From assembly GCA_036258055.1 (NCBI GenBank), contig DATAEK010000261.1:1-19256 (forward strand): DNA of 19,256 nucleotides. The letters run 5' to 3'. The notes under the pieces were generated by a model. The model worked only from the letters and a program-made list of their open reading frames with translations, was not told where the DNA came from and searched no databases. Positions 8,098 to 15,906 of the stretch are shown one piece after another (the first letter of the stretch is position 1; every line of letters begins with the position of its first letter). A program made the position numbers and the translations under genes. The DNA comes from DATAEK01 sp036258055 (GTDB lineage Bacteria > Acidobacteriota > Vicinamibacteria > Vicinamibacterales > 2-12-FULL-66-21).

Positions 8098-9741
8098 CTA
8101 TGTATCAGCGGAGATCAGGTTGTGCTGGTAGGCGTAGGCGGTCGCGGCCGCCCGGCTCGAGATGTCGAGTTTCGTGAAGATGTTACTGAGATGACGCGCC
8201 ACGGTCTTCTCGCTGATGTCCAGCTCGTCCGCGATCGCGCGGTTGGTACGGCCGGTGGCCACGAGCCGGAGGACCTCGATCTCCCGATGTGTCAGCCCGC
8301 CGACCACCTTCGGCCCTTCGGCTCTGGAGAGCAGCTCGCGAACGCGGGCCAGGTCGGGCGCTGCGCCGAGTGACTGAAAGACCTGGCGCGCCGCGTCAAG
8401 TTCCATGTCGGCGGACGTGCTGTCGCCAAGAGCGCGACACGCGAGGCCCGTCAACACCCTGACGCACGCGGCCTCGTACGGTGCGCCGAGCTCCTCCCAG
8501 GCAGTCCACGCGCGGCGCAATGGTCCGAGCGCAGCTCGCGGATCGCTTTCGGCGAGGAGGACAGCACCCTGCGCCTGGGCGGCACTCGCGCTCAGAAACG
8601 GCGCGTCGAAAGTCGCCGCGATCTGGAGGAGCTCGTCGACCGCCGCGCGCGCGGCGGAAACGTCGTGCGCCGCCAGCATCACCTCGACGTACACGATGAG
8701 TGCCCGCGCGCGCGTCCGCCGATCCTGTGCTTCGTCCATGACGCGGGTGATCGCCGCAACCGCACCTTCCACCTGGCCCTGGGCGAGCCTGAGGAGCGCG
8801 ATGCCGGGTTGCGGCCGCCGCGACGTCATGCTGGCCTGCCGGTACGCGTCATCGGCTTTTGCGAAATCCCCTTGCAGACGATAGAGCTCGGCCTGCTGCG
8901 CAAACGCTGCCGCGGCGGCCGGTTGCTCCGAGAGACACTCGCAGGCGCGCATCGCCTCGTCCATCGCGTCCGGCCATTCGCCGTGCAGCTGCATGATTTC
9001 CGCTCGACGCACGAGGCACTGGCCGCGATAGGGGACGAGATCGGGCTGCGATGCGCACCACGCCGTGAGCGCCACGGTCCATTCCTGCGCGCGCTGCAGG
9101 TCGAACATCTCGTAGCAGGCTTCGATGACGCTGCAGTAGATCGTGCCGACGATGATCGGCGACACGTCGCCGGTCGTGACGGCCACCATCACCTCGTCCA
9201 TCAGCGCGACGCCTTCGGCGATGCGTCCGAGGTTGATGAGGGTCCGGCCTCGACCCTGGCGACCGAGCGTCATCAGATCGCGATCTCCGAACCGCTCGCC
9301 GATTGTGGCGGCCTTCGTGAAGGTGTCGTGCGCGGTGGTCAGATCTCGTTCGGCGACGTGCTGCAGCGCGATCGGCAGGAGCAGATATCCGCGTTCAACG
9401 CAGTCGCGCTGGCCTTCGTCGAGCAGCCGTCTGGACCGGGCAATCCACCCGTTGCCCTGCGCCCGTTGCCCTTTCTGCAGGAGCACGAAGCCAAGCCAGA
9501 ATGCGCTCCGGGCGGCGCGCTCGACCTCATCGTGCTTGAGCCATTCACGATGCGCGCGCGCCAGCATCTCGAGGCTGTCGGATTCGTTCCCAATCAGGTA
9601 GGCGGAGATGCCGAGACGCTCGATGTCTTCCGGCTCGAGAGGGGATTCGCTGTCGACCGCGGACAAGCGCATGAAGGCCTCCCTCCATGCGTTCCGTGCG
9701 AACGATTGCCGGCCTTGTTCGAGCTCACTCGCCGCGGTCAT
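8098..9741 (-). CDS. TPR-repeat LuxR-type transcriptional regulator
   Basis: A 547-aa regulator with a C-terminal LuxR-type helix-turn-helix domain at about residues 482-545 (LTHREIEVLRLVATGRTNRAIADELDISEKTVARHLSNIF). The remainder is helical and TPR-like: segments such as RQGRGRTLINLGRIAEGVALMDE, AAFAQQAELYRLQGDFAKADDAYRQA and ASAAQAQGAVLLAESDPRAALGPLRRA repeat a roughly 34-residue pattern. There is no receiver domain, no autoinducer domain and no P-loop ATPase as in MalT-type regulators, so the input is probably a protein or ligand bound by the TPR array. The ATG at 9741 has no obvious Shine-Dalgarno. It lies upstream of the monooxygenase and DksA-like genes on the same strand, with 122 bp between, and may regulate them. 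The 20-bp inverted repeat at 9757-9776/9976-9995 sits directly upstream of its start. Confidence 0.88.
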   Translation of the reverse strand: MTAASELEQGRQSFARNAWREAFMRLSAVDSESPLEPEDIERLGISAYLIGNESDSLEMLARAHREWLKHDEVERAARSAFWLGFVLLQKGQRAQGNGWIARSRRLLDEGQRDCVERGYLLLPIALQHVAERDLTTAHDTFTKAATIGERFGDRDLMTLGRQGRGRTLINLGRIAEGVALMDEVMVAVTTGDVSPIIVGTIYCSVIEACYEMFDLQRAQEWTVALTAWCASQPDLVPYRGQCLVRRAEIMQLHGEWPDAMDEAMRACECLSEQPAAAAAFAQQAELYRLQGDFAKADDAYRQASMTSRRPQPGIALLRLAQGQVEGAVAAITRVMDEAQDRRTRARALIVYVEVMLAAHDVSAARAAVDELLQIAATFDAPFLSASAAQAQGAVLLAESDPRAALGPLRRAWTAWEELGAPYEAACVRVLTGLACRALGDSTSADMELDAARQVFQSLGAAPDLARVRELLSRAEGPKVVGGLTHREIEVLRLVATGRTNRAIADELDISEKTVARHLSNIFTKLDISSRAAATAYAYQHNLISADT

Positions 9742-9756
9742 GTCGTAAACGTCTAA

Positions 9757-9995
9757 TCGCTGTCCGCTGTCCGCTGCGTGCTGTCAGCATTTCTCAGTGC
9801 TCGCGGGGCCCCACCCCCGCTCGCATACGCGCTCCGCGCGACGGCCTTTGGCCTGTCCGCCCGTCTTCGACGGGCGCCGCCGTCCGCTATCAACGGACAT
9901 CCGTGAGGTCAGCGCTCACTTCCAGTGTACGTGCAGGACGGGTCCTTTAGGTATGCCTGCCGAGTGAACAGCGGCCAGCGGACAGCGGACAGCGA
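9757..9995. repeat. Hairpin-rich 239-bp element bounded by a perfect 20-bp inverted repeat
   Basis: TCGCTGTCCGCTGTCCGCTG at 9757-9776 is the exact reverse complement of 9976-9995. Each arm is made of 7-bp units (CGCTGTC). Inside are at least five local hairpins: GCGGGG/CCCCGC at 9803-9820, GGCC-TTT-GGCC at 9843-9853, an 8-bp stem CGCCCGTC-TTC-GACGGGCG at 9858-9876, GTCCG/CGGAC at 9882-9898 and GTGAG/CTCAC at 9903-9919. It fills nearly all of the 265-bp gap between the ABC gene stop (10007) and the LuxR gene start (9741). No ORF or T-tract is seen. It could be a MITE-like insertion, a structured RNA or a transcription barrier; sequence alone does not decide. Confidence 0.7.
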
Positions 9996-10006
9996 CAAGC
10001 TTCAAG

Positions 10007-11845
10007 TCAGCGATACGCCGCCGCTTGAATCTCGTACAGCTCCGCGTACTGACCCCGCTTCGCCATGAGTTCGTCGTGCGTGCCGACTTCGACGAGGCGT
10101 GCGCCGTCGAGGACGACAATGAGATCGGCCATGCGAACCGTGGAAAAGCGATGGGAGACGAGGATCGTGATCCGGCCGGAATCGCTGTCCGGCGCCCTAC
10201 TGCTCCCACGCGCCGCGCTCGCATAACGCTCGAAGAGCGCGTGCTCGGTCTCGGCGTCGAGCGCCGCCGTGGGCTCGTCGAGGACGAGTAGCAGCGGATC
10301 GTCGCGCATGAAGCCGCGGGCGAGCGCGAGCTTCTGCCATTGACCGAACGAGACCTCGACGCCGCCAGGCCACGTCGGCCCGAGCTGCGTGCCCAGGCCG
10401 GACGTCAGACGCGACACGACGTCGCCCGCGCCCGCGCGCTCGACGGCGGTCTCCACGGCCGGCTGATCCTCGACGCGCGGTACGTCGCCGACACCAACGG
10501 TCTGCTGCGCGCGAAACTCGAAGCGGAAGAAGTCCTGAAACGCGCCCGCAAGGCATCCACGCCAGCCGTCCGCGGCGATTCGACCGAGCGGCGCGCCGTC
10601 CACGAGAATCGATCCAGACGACGGCTCGTACAGCTTGGCGAGGAGCTTTACGAGCGTCGTCTTGCCGGCGCCGTTTTCCCCGACGATGGCGACGACGGTG
10701 CCGGCGGGAAGCTTCAGCGAGACATCGTCGAGGACCAGGCGGGTCGTGCCGGGGTAGGCAAAAGAGACGTGATCGAGCGTGATGCCATCGCGGATCGTCG
10801 TGGGAGCCGGCAGGTCCGCTGCCGCGACGAGCGACGCGGCGTAGTCCTCGAGCCAGGCGAGACGCTGCGAGCCGTCCATCCAGATTCCGCGGAGGAAGCC
10901 GATTTCGCCAACCGTCGCGCCGATGTACGAAGAGAGCCGCGAGCCCGCCGCGAGCACCAGAAGGACATCTCCGGGAGAGGCGGCGACACCGGATGACACG
11001 AAGACCACCGCACCAACGTAGGCGGCGCCGAACACGCCCCAGGCGAGCGCGTGCCACGCCGCCGATCCCCACCGCGCCGCGGCCATCGGCCCGTAGGCGC
11101 GCTCCCACGCCTCGCGACGTTCCCGCGCAAGCCGATCGCCGATTCCTGTGACCCGCACTTCCTTCCCGGGCGGCGCCGTCGTTGCGAGTGTGAAGAGATG
11201 TCGCGCCAGCCTGCTGGACTGCGCGCCGCGTTCCTGAGCCCTGCGTTCGACGGCCGGGCGCCACGTGGACGTCAGGACGGTCGGCACGGCGAAGATCGCG
11301 AGCAGCGCGAGTGCCGGATGGATCGACATCAGCAGCGCCACCGTGACGCCGAGACGCAGAATCCAGCCGCACGTCGAGAAGACCGACATGTACATGTGGT
11401 CCAGCACGAAGATCTGATTGCGCAGGACTGAGAGTCGATCGAGATAGTCAGGCCGTTCGTGATGCGCGATCGTGGCGACCGACGCCTGGAGGCGCGCCAC
11501 GTGCGACTCCAGCGCGATTGTGACTTTGTCGCGGAAGCGGCGCTGCACGCGGGTGCTGACCGTCCGTAGAAACCACGTCGCCGTCGCCGAGACACCCAGG
11601 CCGATCGCCGCGACAGTGACGAGACGCGGCCGGTGACCGAGGATCCCGTCGCCGAGCAGCTTCAACCACAGGGCGAGCAGCGCATCCGGGAGTGCCGAGA
11701 GCAGCGAGAGCAGGAAGGCCGCGAGCATCAGCGACGGCTCGTGCTGGTACCCGAGCTTGCACAGCCGCCACATCGACGAGAGCGCCGGCGGCAGCGGCTC
11801 GATCGTCGCCGGTTGCGCGACGCGGACGTCAGTTGAGGACGTCAT
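10007..11845 (-). CDS. ABC exporter half-transporter (TMD-NBD), second of a pair
   Basis: A 612-aa inner-membrane exporter subunit of type-IV (MsbA-like) ABC fold, with a transmembrane domain to about residue 340 and a nucleotide-binding domain from about 353. Visible motifs are Walker A GENGAGKT (389-396), Q-loop Q437, signature VSFGQ (498-502), Walker B LLLVLDEP with catalytic Glu524, D-loop ALD and switch His565. The signature departs from LSGGQ, while the partner gene has the canonical form, which suggests an asymmetric heterodimer. The intracellular coupling part (residues 196-260) lacks any peptidase domain. The ATG at 11843-11845 lies inside the upstream ABC gene, with a 17-bp overlap, pointing to translational coupling. 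Substrate is unknown; related pairs occur beside peptide and natural-product genes, but none is recognised here. It is the last gene of the probable four-gene operon starting at 15760. Confidence 0.92.
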   Translation of the reverse strand: MTSSTDVRVAQPATIEPLPPALSSMWRLCKLGYQHEPSLMLAAFLLSLLSALPDALLALWLKLLGDGILGHRPRLVTVAAIGLGVSATATWFLRTVSTRVQRRFRDKVTIALESHVARLQASVATIAHHERPDYLDRLSVLRNQIFVLDHMYMSVFSTCGWILRLGVTVALLMSIHPALALLAIFAVPTVLTSTWRPAVERRAQERGAQSSRLARHLFTLATTAPPGKEVRVTGIGDRLARERREAWERAYGPMAAARWGSAAWHALAWGVFGAAYVGAVVFVSSGVAASPGDVLLVLAAGSRLSSYIGATVGEIGFLRGIWMDGSQRLAWLEDYAASLVAAADLPAPTTIRDGITLDHVSFAYPGTTRLVLDDVSLKLPAGTVVAIVGENGAGKTTLVKLLAKLYEPSSGSILVDGAPLGRIAADGWRGCLAGAFQDFFRFEFRAQQTVGVGDVPRVEDQPAVETAVERAGAGDVVSRLTSGLGTQLGPTWPGGVEVSFGQWQKLALARGFMRDDPLLLVLDEPTAALDAETEHALFERYASAARGSSRAPDSDSGRITILVSHRFSTVRMADLIVVLDGARLVEVGTHDELMAKRGQYAELYEIQAAAYR

Positions 11846-13631
11846 AGGTCTTGCCCTCCTCGTCCTCCGCGAAGCGCTGCGCCTGAAGGTCGAACATCGT
11901 GCGGTAGCGGCCGCCGAGCGCCATCAGCTCGTCATGCGTGCCGAGCTCGATCGCACGCCCGTGCTCGAGCACGCAAATCCGATCCGCATGCCGCACGGTT
12001 GAGAACCGGTGCGAGATGAGAATCGTCGTGCAGCGTTCGACTGCCCCGAGCTCGGTCAGCACGCGATCGAAGATCTCGGCCTCACCACGAACGTCCAGCT
12101 GCGCGGTCGGTTCATCGAGGAGGACGACACCCGCGCCGAGCCGCACCGCACACAACGCTCGCGCGAGCGCCACGCGTTGCCACTGGCCGCCGGAGAGGTC
12201 CGTGCCTCCGTCGTAGCCGCGGCTGAGCGGCGTGCTCAAGTCAGCGAGCCCGCTGGCTCCAGCGGACTCGAGCGCTGCTCGAACCACATCGTCGGGTGCG
12301 CCGGCGGGTGCGACGTTGTCGCGCAGCGGCAGCTCGAACCGGATGAAGTCCTGGAACACTGCCGTCAAGCGACGACGCCACGTGTCGAGCGACAGCGCGC
12401 GGACATCCACGCCGTCGATCTCGATGGCGCCGGACTGCGGATCGTAGAGCCGGCAGAGGAGCTTCGCGAGGGTCGTCTTCCCCGCACCGTTCTGTCCGAC
12501 GATCGCCATCGACGTACCGGCGGGAATCGTGAGGTTGAATCGGTCGAGCACGGTCGCCCCGCCCGGATAGTTGAAGGTCACGTCGCGGAACCGCACCTCG
12601 CCCGTGGGCATGTGTGCGGCCCCGCGCGTGCCGGACGCGAGCAGGCCGCGCTGCTGCATCGCCGGCTCGAGTCGGAGCACGGCAGCCACCGGCGCTGCCG
12701 AACCATCGAGCGCCCAGTTCAACCCGCCGAACGCAACCATCGACACGCCGACCGCCGTCTGCGCGAAGATAACTGCCTCGCTCAGGCTGATGCCGCCGGT
12801 CGCGGCGGCGCGCGCGATCGACCAGAACACGGCGACATTTGCGCCGAGGACGAGCAGCAGGCTCCAGAGAAGCGGCCTCTCACGAAGCCGCGTCGCCTCG
12901 TATTGCAGCGTGTGGAGAAGCGTGCGTCGAGTGACGAAGCGATCGAGCGTCCAGTCAGCAAGCCCGAAGAGGCGCAGTTCTTTGGCGGACGGTGGATCGA
13001 CGGCGAGGCGATACGCGTACTCCGCGTCGCGCTGTGCGGAGCGGACTTCCGGCGTATTGCGGTCGTGCCAGACCGCACTCTCGCGCAGCAGCCAGTGCGT
13101 CGCACCCCACGCACCAAGGAGCAGGAGGGGCGCCCACCACTCGTAGGCGGCGAGCACCACCGCGGACGCGATCCCGCCGAGGAGCTCGACGAGCCCGCCC
13201 GCGATGAAATCCATCGAGATGAAGAGCGGCGGCCCCGTCATGCCGAGATCGAAGTCGCGCGCGACCGTCAGATCGCTCGCGAGCGCAGGATCTTCGAGGT
13301 GTCCCATGCCCGGCGGCCGCACGCATGCGTCGGTCAGCCGGTCGTACAGCCAGGCCGCCGTCCGGTCGCCGAGGTTGGCGCCGATTGCCTGATGAATTGG
13401 CGTGAGGATCTGGAGGAGGACGAACACTGCCCCCGCGAGCGCGAGCGGAACCGCGAGGTTCTCACCACGCTGCACCGCCCCGACGAGGACGCCCATCGCG
13501 ATGGCGAAGATCGCCGGCAGAATTCCACGCAGCAGGAGCACGGCCCACCACGCGACGGCGAGGGTCGAATCGGCCTTCGGCAGGACGCCGAAGAACTTCC
13601 ACTCCTTGCGCTCACGCAGTCGGTCGAACAC
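11829..13631 (-). CDS. ABC exporter half-transporter (TMD-NBD), first of a pair
   Basis: A 600-aa inner-membrane ABC exporter subunit. Hydrophobic helices lie in residues 24-80, 138-182 and 252-305. The segment PEVRSAQRDAEYAYRLAVDPPSAKELRLFGL (194-224) is typical of this exporter subfamily's coupling region. NBD motifs are Walker A GQNGAGKT (379-386), Q-loop Q427, canonical LSGGQ (479-483), Walker B VVLLDEP with Glu507, and switch His541. It starts at a GTG (13629-13631); an in-frame TGA just two codons upstream of it rules out a longer protein, and the next Met is inside the first membrane segment. The only purine-rich stretch (GAAGGA) is 13 bases away, so initiation may depend on coupling to the upstream 152-aa gene, whose stop is 33 bp before. 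It should dimerise with the product of 10007-11845. Substrate is unknown. Confidence 0.92.
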   Translation of the reverse strand: MFDRLRERKEWKFFGVLPKADSTLAVAWWAVLLLRGILPAIFAIAMGVLVGAVQRGENLAVPLALAGAVFVLLQILTPIHQAIGANLGDRTAAWLYDRLTDACVRPPGMGHLEDPALASDLTVARDFDLGMTGPPLFISMDFIAGGLVELLGGIASAVVLAAYEWWAPLLLLGAWGATHWLLRESAVWHDRNTPEVRSAQRDAEYAYRLAVDPPSAKELRLFGLADWTLDRFVTRRTLLHTLQYEATRLRERPLLWSLLLVLGANVAVFWSIARAAATGGISLSEAVIFAQTAVGVSMVAFGGLNWALDGSAAPVAAVLRLEPAMQQRGLLASGTRGAAHMPTGEVRFRDVTFNYPGGATVLDRFNLTIPAGTSMAIVGQNGAGKTTLAKLLCRLYDPQSGAIEIDGVDVRALSLDTWRRRLTAVFQDFIRFELPLRDNVAPAGAPDDVVRAALESAGASGLADLSTPLSRGYDGGTDLSGGQWQRVALARALCAVRLGAGVVLLDEPTAQLDVRGEAEIFDRVLTELGAVERCTTILISHRFSTVRHADRICVLEHGRAIELGTHDELMALGGRYRTMFDLQAQRFAEDEEGKTYDVLN

Positions 13632-13664
13632 GCGTCAGGTCGTATCCTTCGAAGTTGGGCAATC

Positions 13665-14123
13665 CTACTTCTTCAGCACGTCCTCCTGCCGCGGCAGCTT
13701 CTGAGCCTTCGCGGATGCCGTCCGCGTTTTCGCGGAAGGCGTTTTGGAGACCGAGGCAGGCGCCGTCAGCTTCAGGCCGGTGTCGACGAATTTCTTCTCA
13801 TCCTGCGTAAAGCGCAACCGTTCTCCCTTGTGTTCGGCGAAGAACTCCGGGTCGAAGACCTTGAAGTAGATCCCGTCTTTGTATTCCCAGTACTTCGGGA
13901 TGCGGAAGTCGCCCACGTAGAGCGCCCACCCCTCTGATGTTGCTGGCGGAATGACCTTCAGGTTGATGAGAACGAGATAAGCAGCTCCAGGCAGTGCGCG
14001 GTTGGCTTGCGCACCCAGGTACGCGATCGCGTCCCGGTCGGCCTGCGTGGGCTGCGCCGGAACGACCTCGAGTGCGGTCGCCTTCGGGGGCGCGGAAGCT
14101 TTGGGCGAAGTTGATTGCGGCAT
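13665..14123 (-). CDS. Unrecognised 152-aa protein in hydrolase/ABC operon
   Basis: I do not recognise this protein. It has a low-complexity Pro/Ala/Ser N-terminus (about residues 1-25), a folded core of about 85 residues with YLVLINLKVIPP, GWALYVGDFRIPKYWEYKD, GIYFKVFDPEFFAEH and RLRFTQDEKKF, and a basic Lys/Ser/Ala-rich tail of about 40 residues ending EDVLKK. The aromatic-rich core looks like a small beta-rich soluble domain. No signal peptide or membrane helix is present. The ATG at 14123 lies 8 bp after the hydrolase stop, and GAGGT overlapping that stop region is a good ribosome binding site; an in-frame TTG at 14129 is less likely. The position between an alpha/beta hydrolase and an ABC exporter pair suggests a shared function, for example a partner of the hydrolase, but nothing here proves it. 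Confidence 0.75.
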   Translation of the reverse strand: MPQSTSPKASAPPKATALEVVPAQPTQADRDAIAYLGAQANRALPGAAYLVLINLKVIPPATSEGWALYVGDFRIPKYWEYKDGIYFKVFDPEFFAEHKGERLRFTQDEKKFVDTGLKLTAPASVSKTPSAKTRTASAKAQKLPRQEDVLKK

Positions 14124-14131
14124 CGACAACC

Positions 14132-15760
14132 TCAGTTGGAGACCTGCACATCACCGACGTAGACGACCCCCGTCGCTCGCCGATCGAAGACGAGCGCGAT
14201 CGATCGCAGATCGGTCAGCTCGAGACCAAGATCCGCGAGCGTGGTCAATGGAAGCCGCAGCGTTTGCATCACGATCTTTCCCGCACCAAACACGACGTCA
14301 GGATAGAGCAGCCGGTGAACGGCGCTCGCCGGAATCGCCGCCGTCTGCGATCCGGTGGACACTTCCAGTGTGAAGTCCTGGTCCCGGTTCGCGGCGTTCT
14401 TGACCTCGGTGGACTGGCCCACGCGCAGGGCCAACACCTTGCTGCGCTCGGCGAAGAGCGTTGCGGGGTCGAACTTCAGGATGACGCGCGCGCCCAGGGC
14501 GCTCCATTCGAGTCGCAGCGTGACCGTGGTCTGCGGGCCACCCGCGTTGACCAGATCCTTGAATTGACGCGCGGCGACGACGCTATCAACCAGGACGGTT
14601 CCCTGAACCGGCGACGAAATCTCCGGCGCAGCCAGGCTCTCCTGATTGTGCTGGACGAAGACGCGTTCCGGATCCTGATACTGCGACACGAAGTCGATCC
14701 CGGCAGGCTCGAAGGTCACTGCGGTGGCGTGATCGCGGACGACGTCCATGTACTCCCCGCGGTCCAGGAGCAGCGCCTGCGCGAGCGCTCCGAGATGCAC
14801 TCTGGCGATCTGCTCCTGACTCGCGCGCGGCATCGCGAAGCCCGCGGGCGTTTCCGACGCCCAGATGCTGTTGAACTGGTTGTGGTTCGCACCGTAGACC
14901 CAGAGCAGCGCCTTGAACTTCCCGTCCGAGACCGTTGGATTCGCGAGGTCAACGGCATGCGCACGGTTGTAGGTGTTGTAACCGGAGAACGAGGAGACGT
15001 CGCCATCACGGCTGCCGTGGATCAGGAAATAGTTGTCGGGCACGACCGTCGACCCGGTGACCGGGATGTATTGGCGATCGGTCGGCGCGATCGCCGCGGC
15101 AACCCGCAAGCCGAAACGGTACGGCCCCAGCCCCGCAGATCCGTCGAGCGGCACGATCGGGCTCGTGATGTCGGGCTGAATCGATGACAGCCGGTTGAAA
15201 AACGATGCGTGCCCGACGCCTTCGCCGCCGCGCGAATGGCCGACGATCATGATTCGGGTCAGATCGACTTTCGCGTGGAGCGGGTGTGTGGCGAGCGCGT
15301 TCCAGGTACGGAACTGCTTGAGGTGTTCCAGATGGACGATCGCTCGCGCGTCGTTCTCGCCGAAATTCGCACCGTTGAGGAAATTGACGTCGATCGTCGC
15401 GCCGATGATCCCGTGCGACGCGAGCAGCCGGCAGAGATACAGGTAGCCGGGCGTGGAGTTTTCGAGCGGGCCGTGATTGCCGTGCGCGAAGACCGCCAGC
15501 GGGAATGGTCCTCGACCGCGCGGGATGACGATGTGACCGTTGAGCGGCACGGCCGTGTTGGCGAAGGGCCACGGCGCCGAACCGAGGTTCCCGAACGCCG
15601 CGATGTTGATCTTCGGCGTGATGTACGCGGGATCGGGCGTGTCGTAGATGTTGTATTGCACCAGCGCGGGCACGCCGGAGTAGTTGATCCCCGCCGAGGC
15701 GTAGATCACGGTGTCGAACAGAAATGGACCGGGGTCCCCGGGATTGTTCAGCACAGCCAT
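14132..15760 (-). CDS. Alpha/beta hydrolase with C-terminal beta-sandwich domain
   Basis: A 542-aa hydrolase. The nucleophile elbow GHSRGGEG places the catalytic Ser at residue 176. The oxyanion-side loop is VFAHGNHGP (about 90-98). The catalytic His is probably H293 in GANHNQF, and the acid is one of the Asp residues in HGSRDGD (about 248-254). The family (chlorophyllase/PHB-depolymerase-like esterases) acts on ester or amide bonds; the substrate here is unknown. From about residue 400 on the protein is beta-rich and ends TLRLPLTTLADLGLELTDLRSIALVFDRRATGVVYVGDVQVSN in pattern, resembling a jelly-roll carbohydrate-binding-like module. There is no signal peptide, unusual for a hydrolase with an accessory sandwich domain. 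The ATG at 15760 has GAGGAG five bases upstream, so it is preferred over the in-frame GTG at 15766. It is the first gene of the probable operon with the 152-aa protein and both ABC genes. Confidence 0.85.
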   Translation of the reverse strand: MAVLNNPGDPGPFLFDTVIYASAGINYSGVPALVQYNIYDTPDPAYITPKINIAAFGNLGSAPWPFANTAVPLNGHIVIPRGRGPFPLAVFAHGNHGPLENSTPGYLYLCRLLASHGIIGATIDVNFLNGANFGENDARAIVHLEHLKQFRTWNALATHPLHAKVDLTRIMIVGHSRGGEGVGHASFFNRLSSIQPDITSPIVPLDGSAGLGPYRFGLRVAAAIAPTDRQYIPVTGSTVVPDNYFLIHGSRDGDVSSFSGYNTYNRAHAVDLANPTVSDGKFKALLWVYGANHNQFNSIWASETPAGFAMPRASQEQIARVHLGALAQALLLDRGEYMDVVRDHATAVTFEPAGIDFVSQYQDPERVFVQHNQESLAAPEISSPVQGTVLVDSVVAARQFKDLVNAGGPQTTVTLRLEWSALGARVILKFDPATLFAERSKVLALRVGQSTEVKNAANRDQDFTLEVSTGSQTAAIPASAVHRLLYPDVVFGAGKIVMQTLRLPLTTLADLGLELTDLRSIALVFDRRATGVVYVGDVQVSN

Positions 15761-15809
15761 CGTCACTCCTCGCCAGATTGAAGCCTGCGCGAATCAGAAG
15801 GCCACGCCG

Positions 15810-15838
15810 CTTATAACGCCTTCTGCGTTCGAAGTGAA
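15810..15838 (-). promoter_or_regulatory. Candidate sigma70-type promoter for the hydrolase-ABC operon
   Basis: On the minus strand, TTCACT (15833-15838) and TATAAG (15810-15815) are separated by exactly 17 bp. They match the consensus at four of six and five of six positions. The predicted start would leave a leader of about 40 nt before the ATG at 15760. The match is good for GC-rich DNA but is prediction only. Confidence 0.4.
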
Positions 15839-15880
15839 CAGCAATCCGCTGCCGAGGATGAGCTAGAGTGCCTTCGCTCT

Positions 15881-15906
15881 CGGCTGTCGGCTGTCGGCTG
15901 TCCGCT
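15881..15906. repeat. Heptanucleotide tandem run (CGGCTGT type)
   Basis: Three perfect copies of CGGCTGT at 15881-15901 followed by a partial CCGCT. It runs into the TAG stop of the metallopeptidase gene (15905-15907), so it lies at that gene's 3' end. The core is nearly the same as in the arms of the 9757-9995 element (CGCTGTC), offset in phase. Confidence 0.6.

Noticed and set aside
8665..9756. Plus-strand open frame of 363 codons opposite the LuxR-type gene
   Set aside because: Shadow of the minus-strand gene, whose HTH and TPR patterns are clear; no recognisable protein features.
12009..13937. Very long plus-strand open frame (642 codons) opposite the first ABC gene
   Set aside because: Arg/Glu/His-rich composition with no motif; it is a mirror of high-GC codon usage in the well-supported minus-strand ABC gene.
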